The notes under the pieces: generated by a model | Told to the model about the DNA's origin: nothing | Seen by the model: the letters and a program-made list of their open reading frames with translations, nothing else | Databases searched by the model: none | Assembly (NCBI GenBank): GCA_937127245.1 | Contig: CAKZLU010000029.1 | Coordinates: 1 to 64,000, forward strand | Direction: 5' to 3' | DNA from: an uncultured Actinomycetes bacterium | GTDB taxonomy: Bacteria > Actinomycetota > Geothermincolia > Fen-727 > JACVIW01 | DNA: 64,000 bases | Shown here: positions 1 through 9,023 of the stretch, piece by piece | Layout of the letters: every line of letters begins with the position of its first letter | How positions within the stretch are numbered: the first letter of the stretch is position 1 | Made by a program: the position numbers and the translations under genes

Positions 1-71
1 TGATAATGGTTGAGAGGGCGATGTACTGGAACAGCCGCGGCGCCGGGACAAATACCATAGGGTGTAACTGA
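1..71 (+). CDS. C-terminal tail of a protein truncated by the window edge
   Basis: The frame starting at base 3 is open from the window edge to a TGA at 69-71. It encodes about 22 residues containing VERAMYWNSRGAGTNTIG. This ERxMYWNxxGxGTxxIG pattern resembles the short repeats near the C-termini of large secreted or cell-wall proteins in anaerobic actinobacteria (general recollection of the family, not a search). Only the last residues are visible, so no function can be assigned. No terminator is obvious after the stop. Confidence 0.45.
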   Translation, partial: IMVERAMYWNSRGAGTNTIGCN

Positions 72-201
72 GGGATGGATATCTATTGTGAGCTTTTGAA
101 AAAACCTTTAAAACCGCGCAATACCGGTTGGACTAACAGCCGGAATAAAAAATATTAAAAATAATAGATTGAATTGCCGATTTATATTATAGTAGTGTGC
201 A

Positions 202-229
202 CTAAAGTTAAAGTTTGAGATTAAAGTTT
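202..229. repeat. Short direct repeats upstream of the sigma-factor gene
   Basis: Three close copies of TAAAGTT lie at about 203-209, 209-215 and 222-228. The last two belong to a longer TTAAAGTTT repeated 13 bases apart. They sit in the AT-rich region 72-329 between the upstream stop and the sigma-factor ATG. The spacing resembles a tandem regulator site, but no regulator is known. In AT-rich DNA such short repeats can also arise by chance. Confidence 0.25.
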
Positions 230-329
230 ACTTTTTGCAACTACTGGGAATCATGTTAAGGTTTGGATAAGTTTTTTAAGTAGATTGATTTAACCGGGGG
301 TTTTTTTCAGGCAGGGGGACGCTTCGTTA

Positions 330-887
330 ATGGCAACCGAACCTAAGATTAGAAATCTTGTCAAAAGAGCAAAGAAGCATGATGCCGAAGCTTTCGGGGA
401 GATATACGATAAGTATGTCGACCAGATTTTCAGGTATGTCTATTATAAAGTTGGAGATTACACCGAAGCTCAAGACCTGACAGGGCTCACATTTTTAAAA
501 GCGTTCGAAAATATTGATTCCTACGAGTTCAGGGATGTGGCTTTCAGTTCATGGCTTTACCGCATAGCCCACAATCTTGTGGTTGACCATTTCAGGCGTC
601 AGTCGAGGAGAGAGACTATCTCCATTGAGGAGCACCCACCCATGCCAAGCCTCGAGGGCAATCCCGATGAAGATGTTTTTTTCAAGATGGACTGCGAGAG
701 GCTGTATGAGGCTCTGTCTAAGCTGACACACAACCAGCGCGAGGTAATCATCTTAAAGTTCATCGAGAACCTCTCAAACAACCAGGTGGCTGAAATAATG
801 GGGATTTCCGTGGGAGCGGTGAAATCTACCCAGAAGAGGGGGCTCATGGCTTTGCACAGGATACTGTTTGACACCAGGCAAACATGA
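330..887 (+). CDS. ECF-type sigma-70 family RNA polymerase sigma factor
   Basis: The 185-residue protein has the two-domain layout of extracytoplasmic-function sigma factors. Region 2 spans about residues 20-90 (FGEIYDKYVDQIFRYVYYKV, then AQDLTGLTFLKAF and FSSWLYRIAHNLVVDHFRR). Region 4 spans about residues 120-178, with the helix-turn-helix LSNNQVAEIMGISVGAVKS. There is no region 1.1 or 3. The ATG follows a purine-rich AGGGGG. The next gene begins 172 bases downstream and encodes a membrane protein with a cytoplasmic N-terminal segment. This fits a sigma/anti-sigma pair, which is inference. Targets are unknown; the repeat-protein genes that follow are the obvious candidates. Confidence 0.9.
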   Translation: MATEPKIRNLVKRAKKHDAEAFGEIYDKYVDQIFRYVYYKVGDYTEAQDLTGLTFLKAFENIDSYEFRDVAFSSWLYRIAHNLVVDHFRRQSRRETISIEEHPPMPSLEGNPDEDVFFKMDCERLYEALSKLTHNQREVIILKFIENLSNNQVAEIMGISVGAVKSTQKRGLMALHRILFDTRQT

Positions 888-939
888 AGAGTTGAAATTT
901 ATTCCTTAATAAATGCTAGAGAACACATTTGAGCGTGGT

Positions 940-952
940 ATTCGGACCGAAT
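940..952. promoter_or_regulatory. Inverted repeat ATTCGG-A-CCGAAT upstream of the repeat-protein operon
   Basis: A perfect 6-base inverted repeat around one central base lies in the gap between the sigma-factor stop and the GTG of the first repeat protein. An overlapping GGACC/GGTCC pair (about 945-966) could also form a hairpin. This may be an operator or part of a leader. No -35/-10 pair is clear around it. Confidence 0.3.
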
Positions 953-1059
953 GTCCTCAAGGTCCTTAAGCGAAGTATCCAATGCGCGGTCTTTACGTTT
1001 ATATAATAGGAATTCCTGAGACTATATTAAAGGGTAAAGGTTTATAAGGTAGGCTCGGA

Positions 1060-3816
1060 GTGGCGAAAGAGAAAGATGACATTTTAGAGCTAATTGATAA
1101 GATTTTGGAGGTTGCCAGAAAAGACCCTTCCAGCCTGGATAAGCTCCTGTCCAAACACGAAGATTTACGCCCCGAAATTGAGCCTATCGTGAGGGTCGCG
1201 CTCGGTATCGGCGGGATAGAACAACCGAGAATCTCTAACATCGCCAGGGACCAATACAGATTGAAAGTTCTGGCTATGGGCATGGAGCAGGTTACTCCCA
1301 CCCCGCCATTGATGCCCGAGGAAGTGGCGCCTCCCCCCAAACGGGAAAAACCTAGTGGTTGGATACTCGGCACACCCGTGCAGGTAGTTGTAAATGTTGT
1401 GCTGCTTGCAGTATTGCTGATTACGCTGGTAGCCGCCGGAATGATGGCTATGCCAGCGAAAACCCCCCTTGGCAAAATACTTGGCTCACTTGCGAACAAC
1501 CGCAAGATTCTCAACAGCGTAATGGCAAGCTCCGATCCCACCGGACTTGCGAAAGCGGTCAATGAAAACCCTGATGCCCTTGCGAGTCTGATAGCCGAGC
1601 TTCCGCCTGACGTGGTGGCCGATGCTATGAACAAGAATCCGCAGAACACAGCCAAAATGCTTGCGGCGTTAGACCCGAAGGCTGTCGCGGTTCCCATAAA
1701 CAAGGGTTACAAGTTCATCGCCGAGCTTCTTGCAAACCTTGATCCCGTGATGCTGGCAAGGGTTATTTCAGAAAATCCGGGCGCCGCTGGTGACATTACG
1801 AAGTATTTGGACCCGCAGGCTATCGCCGCGATAGTAAACAACAACGGTCCGTTCATTGAAAACTTGATCAAAAATCTTTCGCCAGTGGTGCTTGCGGATG
1901 TCATAAACAACAACGGTCCGTTTCTAACCGCCATAATGGGCCAGATGGATCCTCAGGGCACATCAACTCTGGTCAACGAAATTGCTCCGTTTCTGTCTTC
2001 TTTAATTGAAAGGCTCGACCCTCAAGTTATAGCGGACGTTGTCAACTCTAACGAAAGATTCATCATAGAGGCCATGAAGCACTCCGATCCCGCCCCGATC
2101 GCGGTCGCTTTGAACAGGAACGCTTCTTTTGTTTCAAGGCTCATCGGGCTGCTTGATGTAGATGTCCTTGCCAATGTCATTAACTCAAATGCCGAAGCCA
2201 TAACTAAAATGGCAAGCGGTGGCGACCCCACGCTGGTTGCAAGCCTGATAAACGACACCGGATTCGTGCTCAGAATGATTGGAGCCATCAATCCCGCCTC
2301 GATCGCGGGAGCGCTCAACGCGAACGGCAAGTTTCTCACGGAACTCGTGGCAAGTCTCGATGTTTCCTCAATGACGGGCACTCTTGACCCCGCGGTTGAC
2401 GATCTTGTCATTGCCGTATTGAGGGAGAGTACTCAGGCGATTGGAGTGTTGGCGGCGAATGAGACCTTTTTGAAAAATGTGATGAGCGCGGGTGACCCGC
2501 AAATAACCGCATCAATTGTCAACAATCATGCCCAGTTCATCTCTGATCTTTTGAAGCGGCTCGGTGGTAAGACCGTAGCGGAGATAATGAGCATGGCTCC
2601 CGACACTACGGGAAAGATGCTTGAAAGTCTTGACCCGCTCGCGGTGGCGACAGCTGTGAACCAGAGTGGTGAGTTCATCAAAAAACTCATGAAAGAGATG
2701 TCCAAATCTGATCCGGAGGGAACTGCGGACATTATTAACAAGAACGGAGATTTTATCTCAAAACTTCTCGGGAAGCTAAATCCGAAGGTCATTGCTTCAA
2801 TCGTGAACGGTAACTCTGAATTTCTCAAAGCGGTGATGAGTGGTGGGGACCCGGCTGTAACCGCTCGCATCGTTAACGAGAACAAGGAGTTTATAAAGAA
2901 CCTTGTTTCCTATCTCGACGCGAAAACTATAGCAAACGCTATGAACGCGAATCCGACCTCTATGGTTGAGACGCTGACTTATCTTTCCCCGTCCGTTATT
3001 GCGCAGGCTATAAACTCCAATGGGGAATTCTTAAAAAAGGTCATTAAATACCTTGATCCTAAGGTGTTAGCACAGGCTTCCGAGGATAGCAGCGCGTTCA
3101 TGACAGGGCTTATGAACAATCTCGATGAGAGAATCCTTGCGGAAGTCGTGAACAGCAATACTGGTTTCCTTTCGGGCGCGGTGGAGGCGCTTTCAACCCC
3201 ATCTCTGGTTCAGAAGTTCGCGGAGGCCATAAACGCTAATCCGTCTTTCCTCAGACTACTAATCGCCAACATGGACCCGACCCAGATGACTGGCGTGAGC
3301 GATCCTGATTTTATTGTCCGGGTGCTTGTGGCCGTTCGTGAGGCGGGAGGATTGTCCGTAATAGCGGATGCGATAAACGAGAACCCGGATTTCATCGCCG
3401 GGGTATTTACCGCCGGCGACCCGTCGGTTATGGCTGATGTGGTTAACCATCCGAACGTGTCCGGTCCAGGCGGGCTGCTCTACAGGCTGCTTGGGGCGGG
3501 AGGAATTGACCCGGCGGTTCTTGCCAGAGCGATGAACGCGAACCCGGCAATGATGGTCAGGCTTCTGTCGTACCCGGACTTCTATAAAGTTATAGCGGCA
3601 GCGGTGAATTCCAATCCCGAGCTGATTGAGAAATTCCTTTCATACATGGACCCGAATATCATGGTTGCTTCACTGCGCGGCGAGGATGAGCACTTCATGA
3701 AGTACTTCGGAATGAGGGCACTTTCAGTGATGAACTTGGCCGGTTTATGGGTAGGTCCTGTGCCTGCGACATCCTGGAACTGGTCTGCAAGCACGACTCC
3801 GCCTCCTCCGCCATGA
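1060..3816 (+). CDS. Membrane-anchored 23-residue-repeat solenoid protein A with cytoplasmic N-terminal segment
   Basis: The GTG start follows AAGGTAGG; the product is 918 residues. Residues 1-105 form a charged, helical, apparently cytoplasmic segment (ILELIDKILEVARKDPSS, LRPEIEPIVRVALGIGG). It resembles by eye the N-terminal segments of zinc-less membrane anti-sigma factors. One transmembrane helix follows at about 108-132. From about residue 150 to 860 there are roughly 30 copies of a 23-residue unit, consensus LDPxVIAxxxNxNxxFIxxLLxx. Each unit would give two short helices, so an elongated alpha-solenoid outside the membrane is predicted. The end is Trp- and Pro-rich (TTPPPPP). It heads a tight tandem of three paralogues, with 36- and 35-base gaps. 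I do not recognise the family; the function is unknown. Confidence 0.85.
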   Translation: MAKEKDDILELIDKILEVARKDPSSLDKLLSKHEDLRPEIEPIVRVALGIGGIEQPRISNIARDQYRLKVLAMGMEQVTPTPPLMPEEVAPPPKREKPSGWILGTPVQVVVNVVLLAVLLITLVAAGMMAMPAKTPLGKILGSLANNRKILNSVMASSDPTGLAKAVNENPDALASLIAELPPDVVADAMNKNPQNTAKMLAALDPKAVAVPINKGYKFIAELLANLDPVMLARVISENPGAAGDITKYLDPQAIAAIVNNNGPFIENLIKNLSPVVLADVINNNGPFLTAIMGQMDPQGTSTLVNEIAPFLSSLIERLDPQVIADVVNSNERFIIEAMKHSDPAPIAVALNRNASFVSRLIGLLDVDVLANVINSNAEAITKMASGGDPTLVASLINDTGFVLRMIGAINPASIAGALNANGKFLTELVASLDVSSMTGTLDPAVDDLVIAVLRESTQAIGVLAANETFLKNVMSAGDPQITASIVNNHAQFISDLLKRLGGKTVAEIMSMAPDTTGKMLESLDPLAVATAVNQSGEFIKKLMKEMSKSDPEGTADIINKNGDFISKLLGKLNPKVIASIVNGNSEFLKAVMSGGDPAVTARIVNENKEFIKNLVSYLDAKTIANAMNANPTSMVETLTYLSPSVIAQAINSNGEFLKKVIKYLDPKVLAQASEDSSAFMTGLMNNLDERILAEVVNSNTGFLSGAVEALSTPSLVQKFAEAINANPSFLRLLIANMDPTQMTGVSDPDFIVRVLVAVREAGGLSVIADAINENPDFIAGVFTAGDPSVMADVVNHPNVSGPGGLLYRLLGAGGIDPAVLARAMNANPAMMVRLLSYPDFYKVIAAAVNSNPELIEKFLSYMDPNIMVASLRGEDEHFMKYFGMRALSVMNLAGLWVGPVPATSWNWSASTTPPPPP

Positions 3817-3852
3817 GAGGTTGGGATAAATACTGACCGGGGGAATGCTTCG

Positions 3853-6366
3853 ATGCTCGTTTCGAGAGGCGTTCAGGCAGTTGTAAATGTGGCTGTGATA
3901 GTAATGCTTGTCGCTGCTCTGGCGATTGGCGCTGCCATGGTTTTGCCCGTGCAAAGCCCCATGAGCTCCATCCTTGCAAAGCTCATAAGCCAGAAGGGTT
4001 TTCTTTCGGGCATTCTATCAACGCTCGATCCCAAAGTTATCGCCGAAGTGATGAACGCAAACCCCGAGAACACATCAAAGATGCTTTCCGTTCTGGACCC
4101 GAAGGTTGTGGCTGAGGCGGTCAACAAAAATGGGAAATGGATTGCCGAGCTTATAAGTTATCTTGATCCGACAACCGCAAGTTCCGGTCTCGGTGAGAAC
4201 ACGGATTTTGTGGTTGAGCTCCTCAAATACGTTGACCCTCAAGTGATCGCTGAGGTGGTCAACTCTAATGGGGCTTTCTTGACTGAACTGTTAGGCTCGC
4301 TTGACGCGAAAAAACTCGCAACATCAATGGGGGGGAGCACTGATTTCACAAATCAGGTGACCGCATATATCGAGCCGAAGGTGCTTGCTGACGCGTTAAG
4401 CGCCAATGAGGCATTCCTCTCTGAGCTTGTCGCGAACATATCCCCGGATGTGCTCGCTGAAGCGATCAACGCCAACGCGGAGACAAGCGCTGGCGCCTTG
4501 GGCACAATGAATCCTGCGGTGATAGCAAGCATGGTAAATGAGAACGGCCCGTTTATCGCTTCCCTTCTCGGTGCACTGGATCCGGCGGTAATCGCAAGGG
4601 CGATGAATCAGAGCCCTGATACAACAACTGACCTGGTGGCCAGGCTCGATCCAGGTGTGGTGGCTGACATAGTAAACAGCGCTAGCGGTTTTGTCGTCGG
4701 ACTTTTGGATCAGCTTTCCCCCGACACGATAAATAAAGTGCTTTCGAGTCAGTCAACATCCACCGACCTTATCTCTTACCTTAACCCCAACTCAATTGCC
4801 TCCATAGTTGTTGGGGCAAGAGATTTCGTCGTGGGATTCCTTAACGGTCTTGACCCTCAAGTTTTTGCAAGCGCCGTAAACAGCAATGTTGAGGTCATAA
4901 GGTCCATGACTGACTCGGCTGATCCGGCGGGTATGGCAAGGCTTGTTTCCCGCATAATTGAGGATACTGGCCTTGTGAATTCAATCATCTCGGTTCTTGA
5001 CGTGAAACCCATTGCTAACGCCATGAGCGCCACCTCGGATATGACGGCGAGACTTCTTGAGTATCTTGACCCGAAAGTCGTTGCGGGTATCGTAAACGAG
5101 AACAAAAAATTCTTGCAGGACCTACAGGCAAACATGGATCCAGCTAAGACCGCGGAAGGGTTGAACTCCGCGGGAGGTTTCCTCACAAGGCTTGTAAGCC
5201 TGCTCGACCCGAAAATCATTGCTGATGCGATGAACGCGAATCCTGACGCGGCTTCGGGGATGCTTGATGAGATCGATGCATCTGTCATCGCCAAGGTGGT
5301 CAACGAGAACGGAAAATTCATCTCCGGTCTGCTGAAGAATCTTGACACGGCTGTTCTTGCGGATGTCATGAATGCCGATCCCGACATGATGAAGAATCTA
5401 TTGAAGCACCTGAAGCCCGAGGTTTTAGCGTACGTTGTGAACAACAACGGAGCTTTTATAGCCAACTTATCGGGAAGACTCGATCCGAGGGGAACGGCTG
5501 CTGCGCTGAACGCAAACAGGGATTTTGTCATAAATCTCTTGAGGCAGCCAGGCGGCATAAACCCCGCGGTGATCTCGAACGCGATCAATCAGAATCAGGC
5601 TTTTATAAGCGGTCTCATCGCGAACATTGACGTGAGCGCCGCTTCCGGCTCGATGGCGGACAATGACTTGATCGAGCGTCTGATGAGCCCTGGCGCCTTA
5701 GACCCGTACGTTATCTCGAATCTTTTCAATACAAACCCCGCTTTAGAGAACCTGATCGTCACTTTCATGGAAAAATTGAGGCTTTTGCCTAGCGGGCTTA
5801 AAAACCTCGCTGATGCGATAAACCTTAATCCGGAATTCCTCGCAAAAGCCATGGAGGGAACGGACCCATCTGAACTGGTTTCGATAATAAACAACAACGT
5901 GACAGTCCAGGCAATGGTCAAGGAGTTGCTCGGCATGCTCGACGGAGCGGCTTTGGCGCAGGCGATGGGCGGAGACCAAGAAATGATGGCTGCGATGTTC
6001 GCTCCACCTCCCAAGGGAATAGACCTGGGAATTATAACCTCGTTGTTGCGCTCCGAGACGGGAAAGGGTTTCCTCACGGGTTTCATGGGAGCGTCCACGC
6101 CCGAGTCAATATACGCGATTATTGATGCTTTAAGGACTGAAGGAAGCACCGTAATCCAGAAGCTGCTTAATAAAGACCAGGGGGGAATCCAGCCCGAGGT
6201 CTTAGCAAGAGCGCTAAACAGCAGGGACAACGCGATGAAGAGACTCTGGTACTACGGATACGCGGTCGCTGACATCGGTATCCCCATTCCGCTCGGATGG
6301 GGCTGGTCTCAGATGATAGGCGCTGCGGTCAACGCTGAGCCTGGAGTTCCCGTGTATCCGTTTTAG
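3853..6366 (+). CDS. Membrane-anchored 23-residue-repeat solenoid protein B
   Basis: The 837-residue paralogue of the preceding gene lacks the cytoplasmic segment. The ATG comes after GGGGGAAT, and the transmembrane helix begins almost at once (VQAVVNVAVIVMLVAALAIG, residues 8-27). It is followed by the shared linker VLPVQSPMSSILAKL. The rest is tandem 23-residue units such as LDPKVVAEAVNKNGKWIAEL, with the recurring Asn-x-Asn between the two predicted helices. A few units are interrupted by short insertions. The C-terminus (WGWSQMIGAAVNAEPGVPVYPF) is aromatic and Pro-containing, as in the neighbours. The predicted topology is N-in with a large external solenoid. Function unknown. Confidence 0.85.
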   Translation: MLVSRGVQAVVNVAVIVMLVAALAIGAAMVLPVQSPMSSILAKLISQKGFLSGILSTLDPKVIAEVMNANPENTSKMLSVLDPKVVAEAVNKNGKWIAELISYLDPTTASSGLGENTDFVVELLKYVDPQVIAEVVNSNGAFLTELLGSLDAKKLATSMGGSTDFTNQVTAYIEPKVLADALSANEAFLSELVANISPDVLAEAINANAETSAGALGTMNPAVIASMVNENGPFIASLLGALDPAVIARAMNQSPDTTTDLVARLDPGVVADIVNSASGFVVGLLDQLSPDTINKVLSSQSTSTDLISYLNPNSIASIVVGARDFVVGFLNGLDPQVFASAVNSNVEVIRSMTDSADPAGMARLVSRIIEDTGLVNSIISVLDVKPIANAMSATSDMTARLLEYLDPKVVAGIVNENKKFLQDLQANMDPAKTAEGLNSAGGFLTRLVSLLDPKIIADAMNANPDAASGMLDEIDASVIAKVVNENGKFISGLLKNLDTAVLADVMNADPDMMKNLLKHLKPEVLAYVVNNNGAFIANLSGRLDPRGTAAALNANRDFVINLLRQPGGINPAVISNAINQNQAFISGLIANIDVSAASGSMADNDLIERLMSPGALDPYVISNLFNTNPALENLIVTFMEKLRLLPSGLKNLADAINLNPEFLAKAMEGTDPSELVSIINNNVTVQAMVKELLGMLDGAALAQAMGGDQEMMAAMFAPPPKGIDLGIITSLLRSETGKGFLTGFMGASTPESIYAIIDALRTEGSTVIQKLLNKDQGGIQPEVLARALNSRDNAMKRLWYYGYAVADIGIPIPLGWGWSQMIGAAVNAEPGVPVYPF

Positions 6367-6401
6367 CGGTGTAAAAAGAAGGGGTTTAGAGGCGAGAGCA
6401 G

Positions 6402-8945
6402 ATGCTATATAACAGGACGCTTCAGACAGTAATAAACGCGGTAATTTTGGTGGCTCTTGCTCTGAGCGTTGTTGGAGCTTCGCTCATCTTCATTCCAGCA
6501 AAGAGCCCGATCGGCCAGCTTCTCGGTAAGATGACGGCGGATCCGGAGGGCACTTCTGCCATGCTCAGGGCGCTCGACCCAAAGGCTGTCGGAGAAGCGA
6601 TAAAGGACAATCCTGACTTCTTGATAGAAATAATGCGTTACTCAGATCCCAAGGGAACGGCGATAACCGTTAACGAAAATCCGGATTGGTTTGCTGAGCT
6701 GCTCAACTATCTTGACGCGAAGGTGATAGCCGACGCTATCAACAAGAATGAGAAATTTATCTCGGAGTCAATGAAAGGCTCTGACCCGAAGCCTACCGCG
6801 CAAATAGTCAACAAGGCGGCGCCGTTTCTTTCCGATGTTGTTTCTTATTTGAATCCGGTTATTGTCGCGAACGTCATTAACGAAAACGGAGATTTCCTTA
6901 CCGAATTGGTCAGGTACACCGATTACACGGTGGCGGCGCAGGCGGCAAACGCGAATCCGGAATGGACCGCCGCACTGGTGAATAACATAAACCCAGAGAC
7001 CATCGCGAATGTTGTGAACGCGAATGGAGACTGGATCGCACGTCTTGTGGGAAGGCTCGACCCCGCTTTGATGAGCTCCGCTTCGGGGGGAGACCTGACA
7101 TTCATGGCTGAAGTGATGGGCTATCTTGACCCTGCTATCCTTGCGGACGTGGTCAACAGAAACGGTGATTTCCTGGCGGGGGTTGTGGCGCGGATGGAGC
7201 CAAGGAGCGCGCTGACAGGTTCTCCCGCTGTTACTCGATTCGCTCTAAGTGTCGCCAGGCAGATAAACCCTGCATTTGTCGCAGCCATAACCAACAATCA
7301 GGCTTTTGTATCTCGCTTGATATCCAAGCTTTCCCCGGGATCGTTCATGGGGCAGATGAGCGTAAGCACTGATTTCACAACCCAGATGATAAAGGCGCTC
7401 GATCCTTCCTCGCTCGCTCACATTCTTAACAACTCGACGCCGTTTTTAAACGGTTTGCTTGGGGAGCTTTCTCCTGAGCTTTTCAAGGGAATCTCAAGCG
7501 ATACTTCCATGATTGACGCGATTATAGCGAGCATATCGCCAGATTCTATCGTAAGAATCGTCGAGAGCAACAAGGCGTTTATTGGTAAACTGATGGGGGA
7601 GATGGACCCGAGAGGAATGGCTCTAACGGTCAATCGAAATCCAAGCTTCATAGTGAGGCTACTTGAAAATCTCGACCCCGCGCTATTTGCTGGCGATTCT
7701 ACCTCACTTGAGAACATGTCCGAAATGCTCAAGCACATAAATCCGGAGGTGATTGCCGGAGTCATAAACGCTAACGGTTCTTTCCTCACTCGCCTTGTGG
7801 GATTACTTGACCCCTCGTCTTTTGCCGAGGGTATGAGCGAAGATCCGAAATTCGTGAGTGACCTACTGAAATACCTCAAACCAAAAGTAATCGCGCAGGC
7901 GATAAACGAGAACGAGGCTTTCCTGAAAGGGGTCATGAGCGCGAGCGACCCCAAGGGCATGGCGCTTGCAATAAACGAGAACCCCACCTTTGTGGCAAGG
8001 CTGATCTCCTACCTTAAGCCAAGGGTCATTGCGGGCATCGTGAACAACAGTTCGGGCACTGCCGGCGACCTTCTCAAGTATCTCGACCCGGGCGCGCTCG
8101 CCTATATCTTGAATAATAGCGGGGCTTTCTTAAGCGGTCTCATAGCGAATCTGAACCCGCGGGTACTTGTTGGCGCCCTCAACACAGAGGGCGGGGCGCA
8201 ACTTTTGAAGGACCTGCTAAATCCGGAGAAGGGGCTCGATCCGAGGAAACTGGCCGAGTCAACAGGGGCTAACCCCGAGTTCCTATCTGCCTTGTTGGAA
8301 CCTCCGCCGAACGGAATAGACCCGGCGGTACTGGCAAGGATCGTTAATGAGAGCGGTCCCTTCATAAAAGGTCTTTTAGCTGAACTTGATCCCGATGTAA
8401 TCGGGGAGGCGATGAACGCGTCTACGAAGAAGAGTTACGAACCCGGCGGTCCTAAGGGCATGTTCTATGATCTAACCAAGCCTCCGCCCGAGGGTATAGA
8501 TCCGGCTGTTATTGTGGACATAATAAACTCGAGCGGCGATTTTCTTGAGGAACTTATGGGGAACATGGATCCCACCGCGACCGCTCAGGCTTTGATGACA
8601 GCAAATGGCAGATCTTTCTTGAACAGACTTCTTTCTCTTCTTGCCTCCGACGAACAGGCGCTTCGCAACGTGGTTGCCGCTCAGAGTACCCCTGCGGCTA
8701 TGGAGAATTCCAGAAGGCTTATGGTATTGCTCGGTCCGGAGGGTGGAGTTCCGGGCGGACCCGCAAAGCCCGCGGTTCAGTACCTGATCGATCAGTTGAA
8801 CGCGGCGTTGAGTTCTAACAGCTGCACGTTGAAGTGGTTGACATTCAAACTGGTAATGGTGGGCGTTCCCGCTCTCGGGGTGCGAAACGTTATCACATAT
8901 GCTACCCCATTCCAGTTCATATGGGAGCGCTGTCCTAACCCCTGA
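6402..8945 (+). CDS. Membrane-anchored 23-residue-repeat solenoid protein C
   Basis: This is the third paralogue, 847 residues, starting 35 bases after gene B. It has the same short N-terminus with a transmembrane helix (VINAVILVALALSVVGASLI, about residues 10-29) and the linker FIPAKSPIGQLLGKM. About 28-30 repeat units follow (for example LDPAILADVVNRNGDFLAGV). Several units in the last third carry Gly/Pro-rich insertions such as EPPPNGIDPAVLA. The C-terminal 50 residues (LTFKLVMVGVPALGVRNVIT) leave the repeat pattern and contain two cysteines. The genes were probably made by duplication, but repeats and paralogues are diverged, so it was not recent. Function unknown. Confidence 0.85.
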   Translation: MLYNRTLQTVINAVILVALALSVVGASLIFIPAKSPIGQLLGKMTADPEGTSAMLRALDPKAVGEAIKDNPDFLIEIMRYSDPKGTAITVNENPDWFAELLNYLDAKVIADAINKNEKFISESMKGSDPKPTAQIVNKAAPFLSDVVSYLNPVIVANVINENGDFLTELVRYTDYTVAAQAANANPEWTAALVNNINPETIANVVNANGDWIARLVGRLDPALMSSASGGDLTFMAEVMGYLDPAILADVVNRNGDFLAGVVARMEPRSALTGSPAVTRFALSVARQINPAFVAAITNNQAFVSRLISKLSPGSFMGQMSVSTDFTTQMIKALDPSSLAHILNNSTPFLNGLLGELSPELFKGISSDTSMIDAIIASISPDSIVRIVESNKAFIGKLMGEMDPRGMALTVNRNPSFIVRLLENLDPALFAGDSTSLENMSEMLKHINPEVIAGVINANGSFLTRLVGLLDPSSFAEGMSEDPKFVSDLLKYLKPKVIAQAINENEAFLKGVMSASDPKGMALAINENPTFVARLISYLKPRVIAGIVNNSSGTAGDLLKYLDPGALAYILNNSGAFLSGLIANLNPRVLVGALNTEGGAQLLKDLLNPEKGLDPRKLAESTGANPEFLSALLEPPPNGIDPAVLARIVNESGPFIKGLLAELDPDVIGEAMNASTKKSYEPGGPKGMFYDLTKPPPEGIDPAVIVDIINSSGDFLEELMGNMDPTATAQALMTANGRSFLNRLLSLLASDEQALRNVVAAQSTPAAMENSRRLMVLLGPEGGVPGGPAKPAVQYLIDQLNAALSSNSCTLKWLTFKLVMVGVPALGVRNVITYATPFQFIWERCPNP

Positions 8946-9023
8946 TATGCATAGCATTCCGCTGGAATCGCAGGTTTTCTTCGGGTTTTTGAGATTAATT
9001 TTCCTTAAATTGGGGGTTTTCTT

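Noticed and set aside
1707-8365. Long minus-strand open frames opposite the solenoid genes (for example 4857-5588)
   Set aside because: They mirror the repeated codons of the sense genes, show the same periodicity and have no ribosome binding sites or recognisable domains.
1060-8945. CRISPR or other DNA-level repeat array
   Set aside because: The 69-base periodicity is degenerate at the DNA level and stays in frame throughout. It reflects protein repeats, not identical repeats with spacers.
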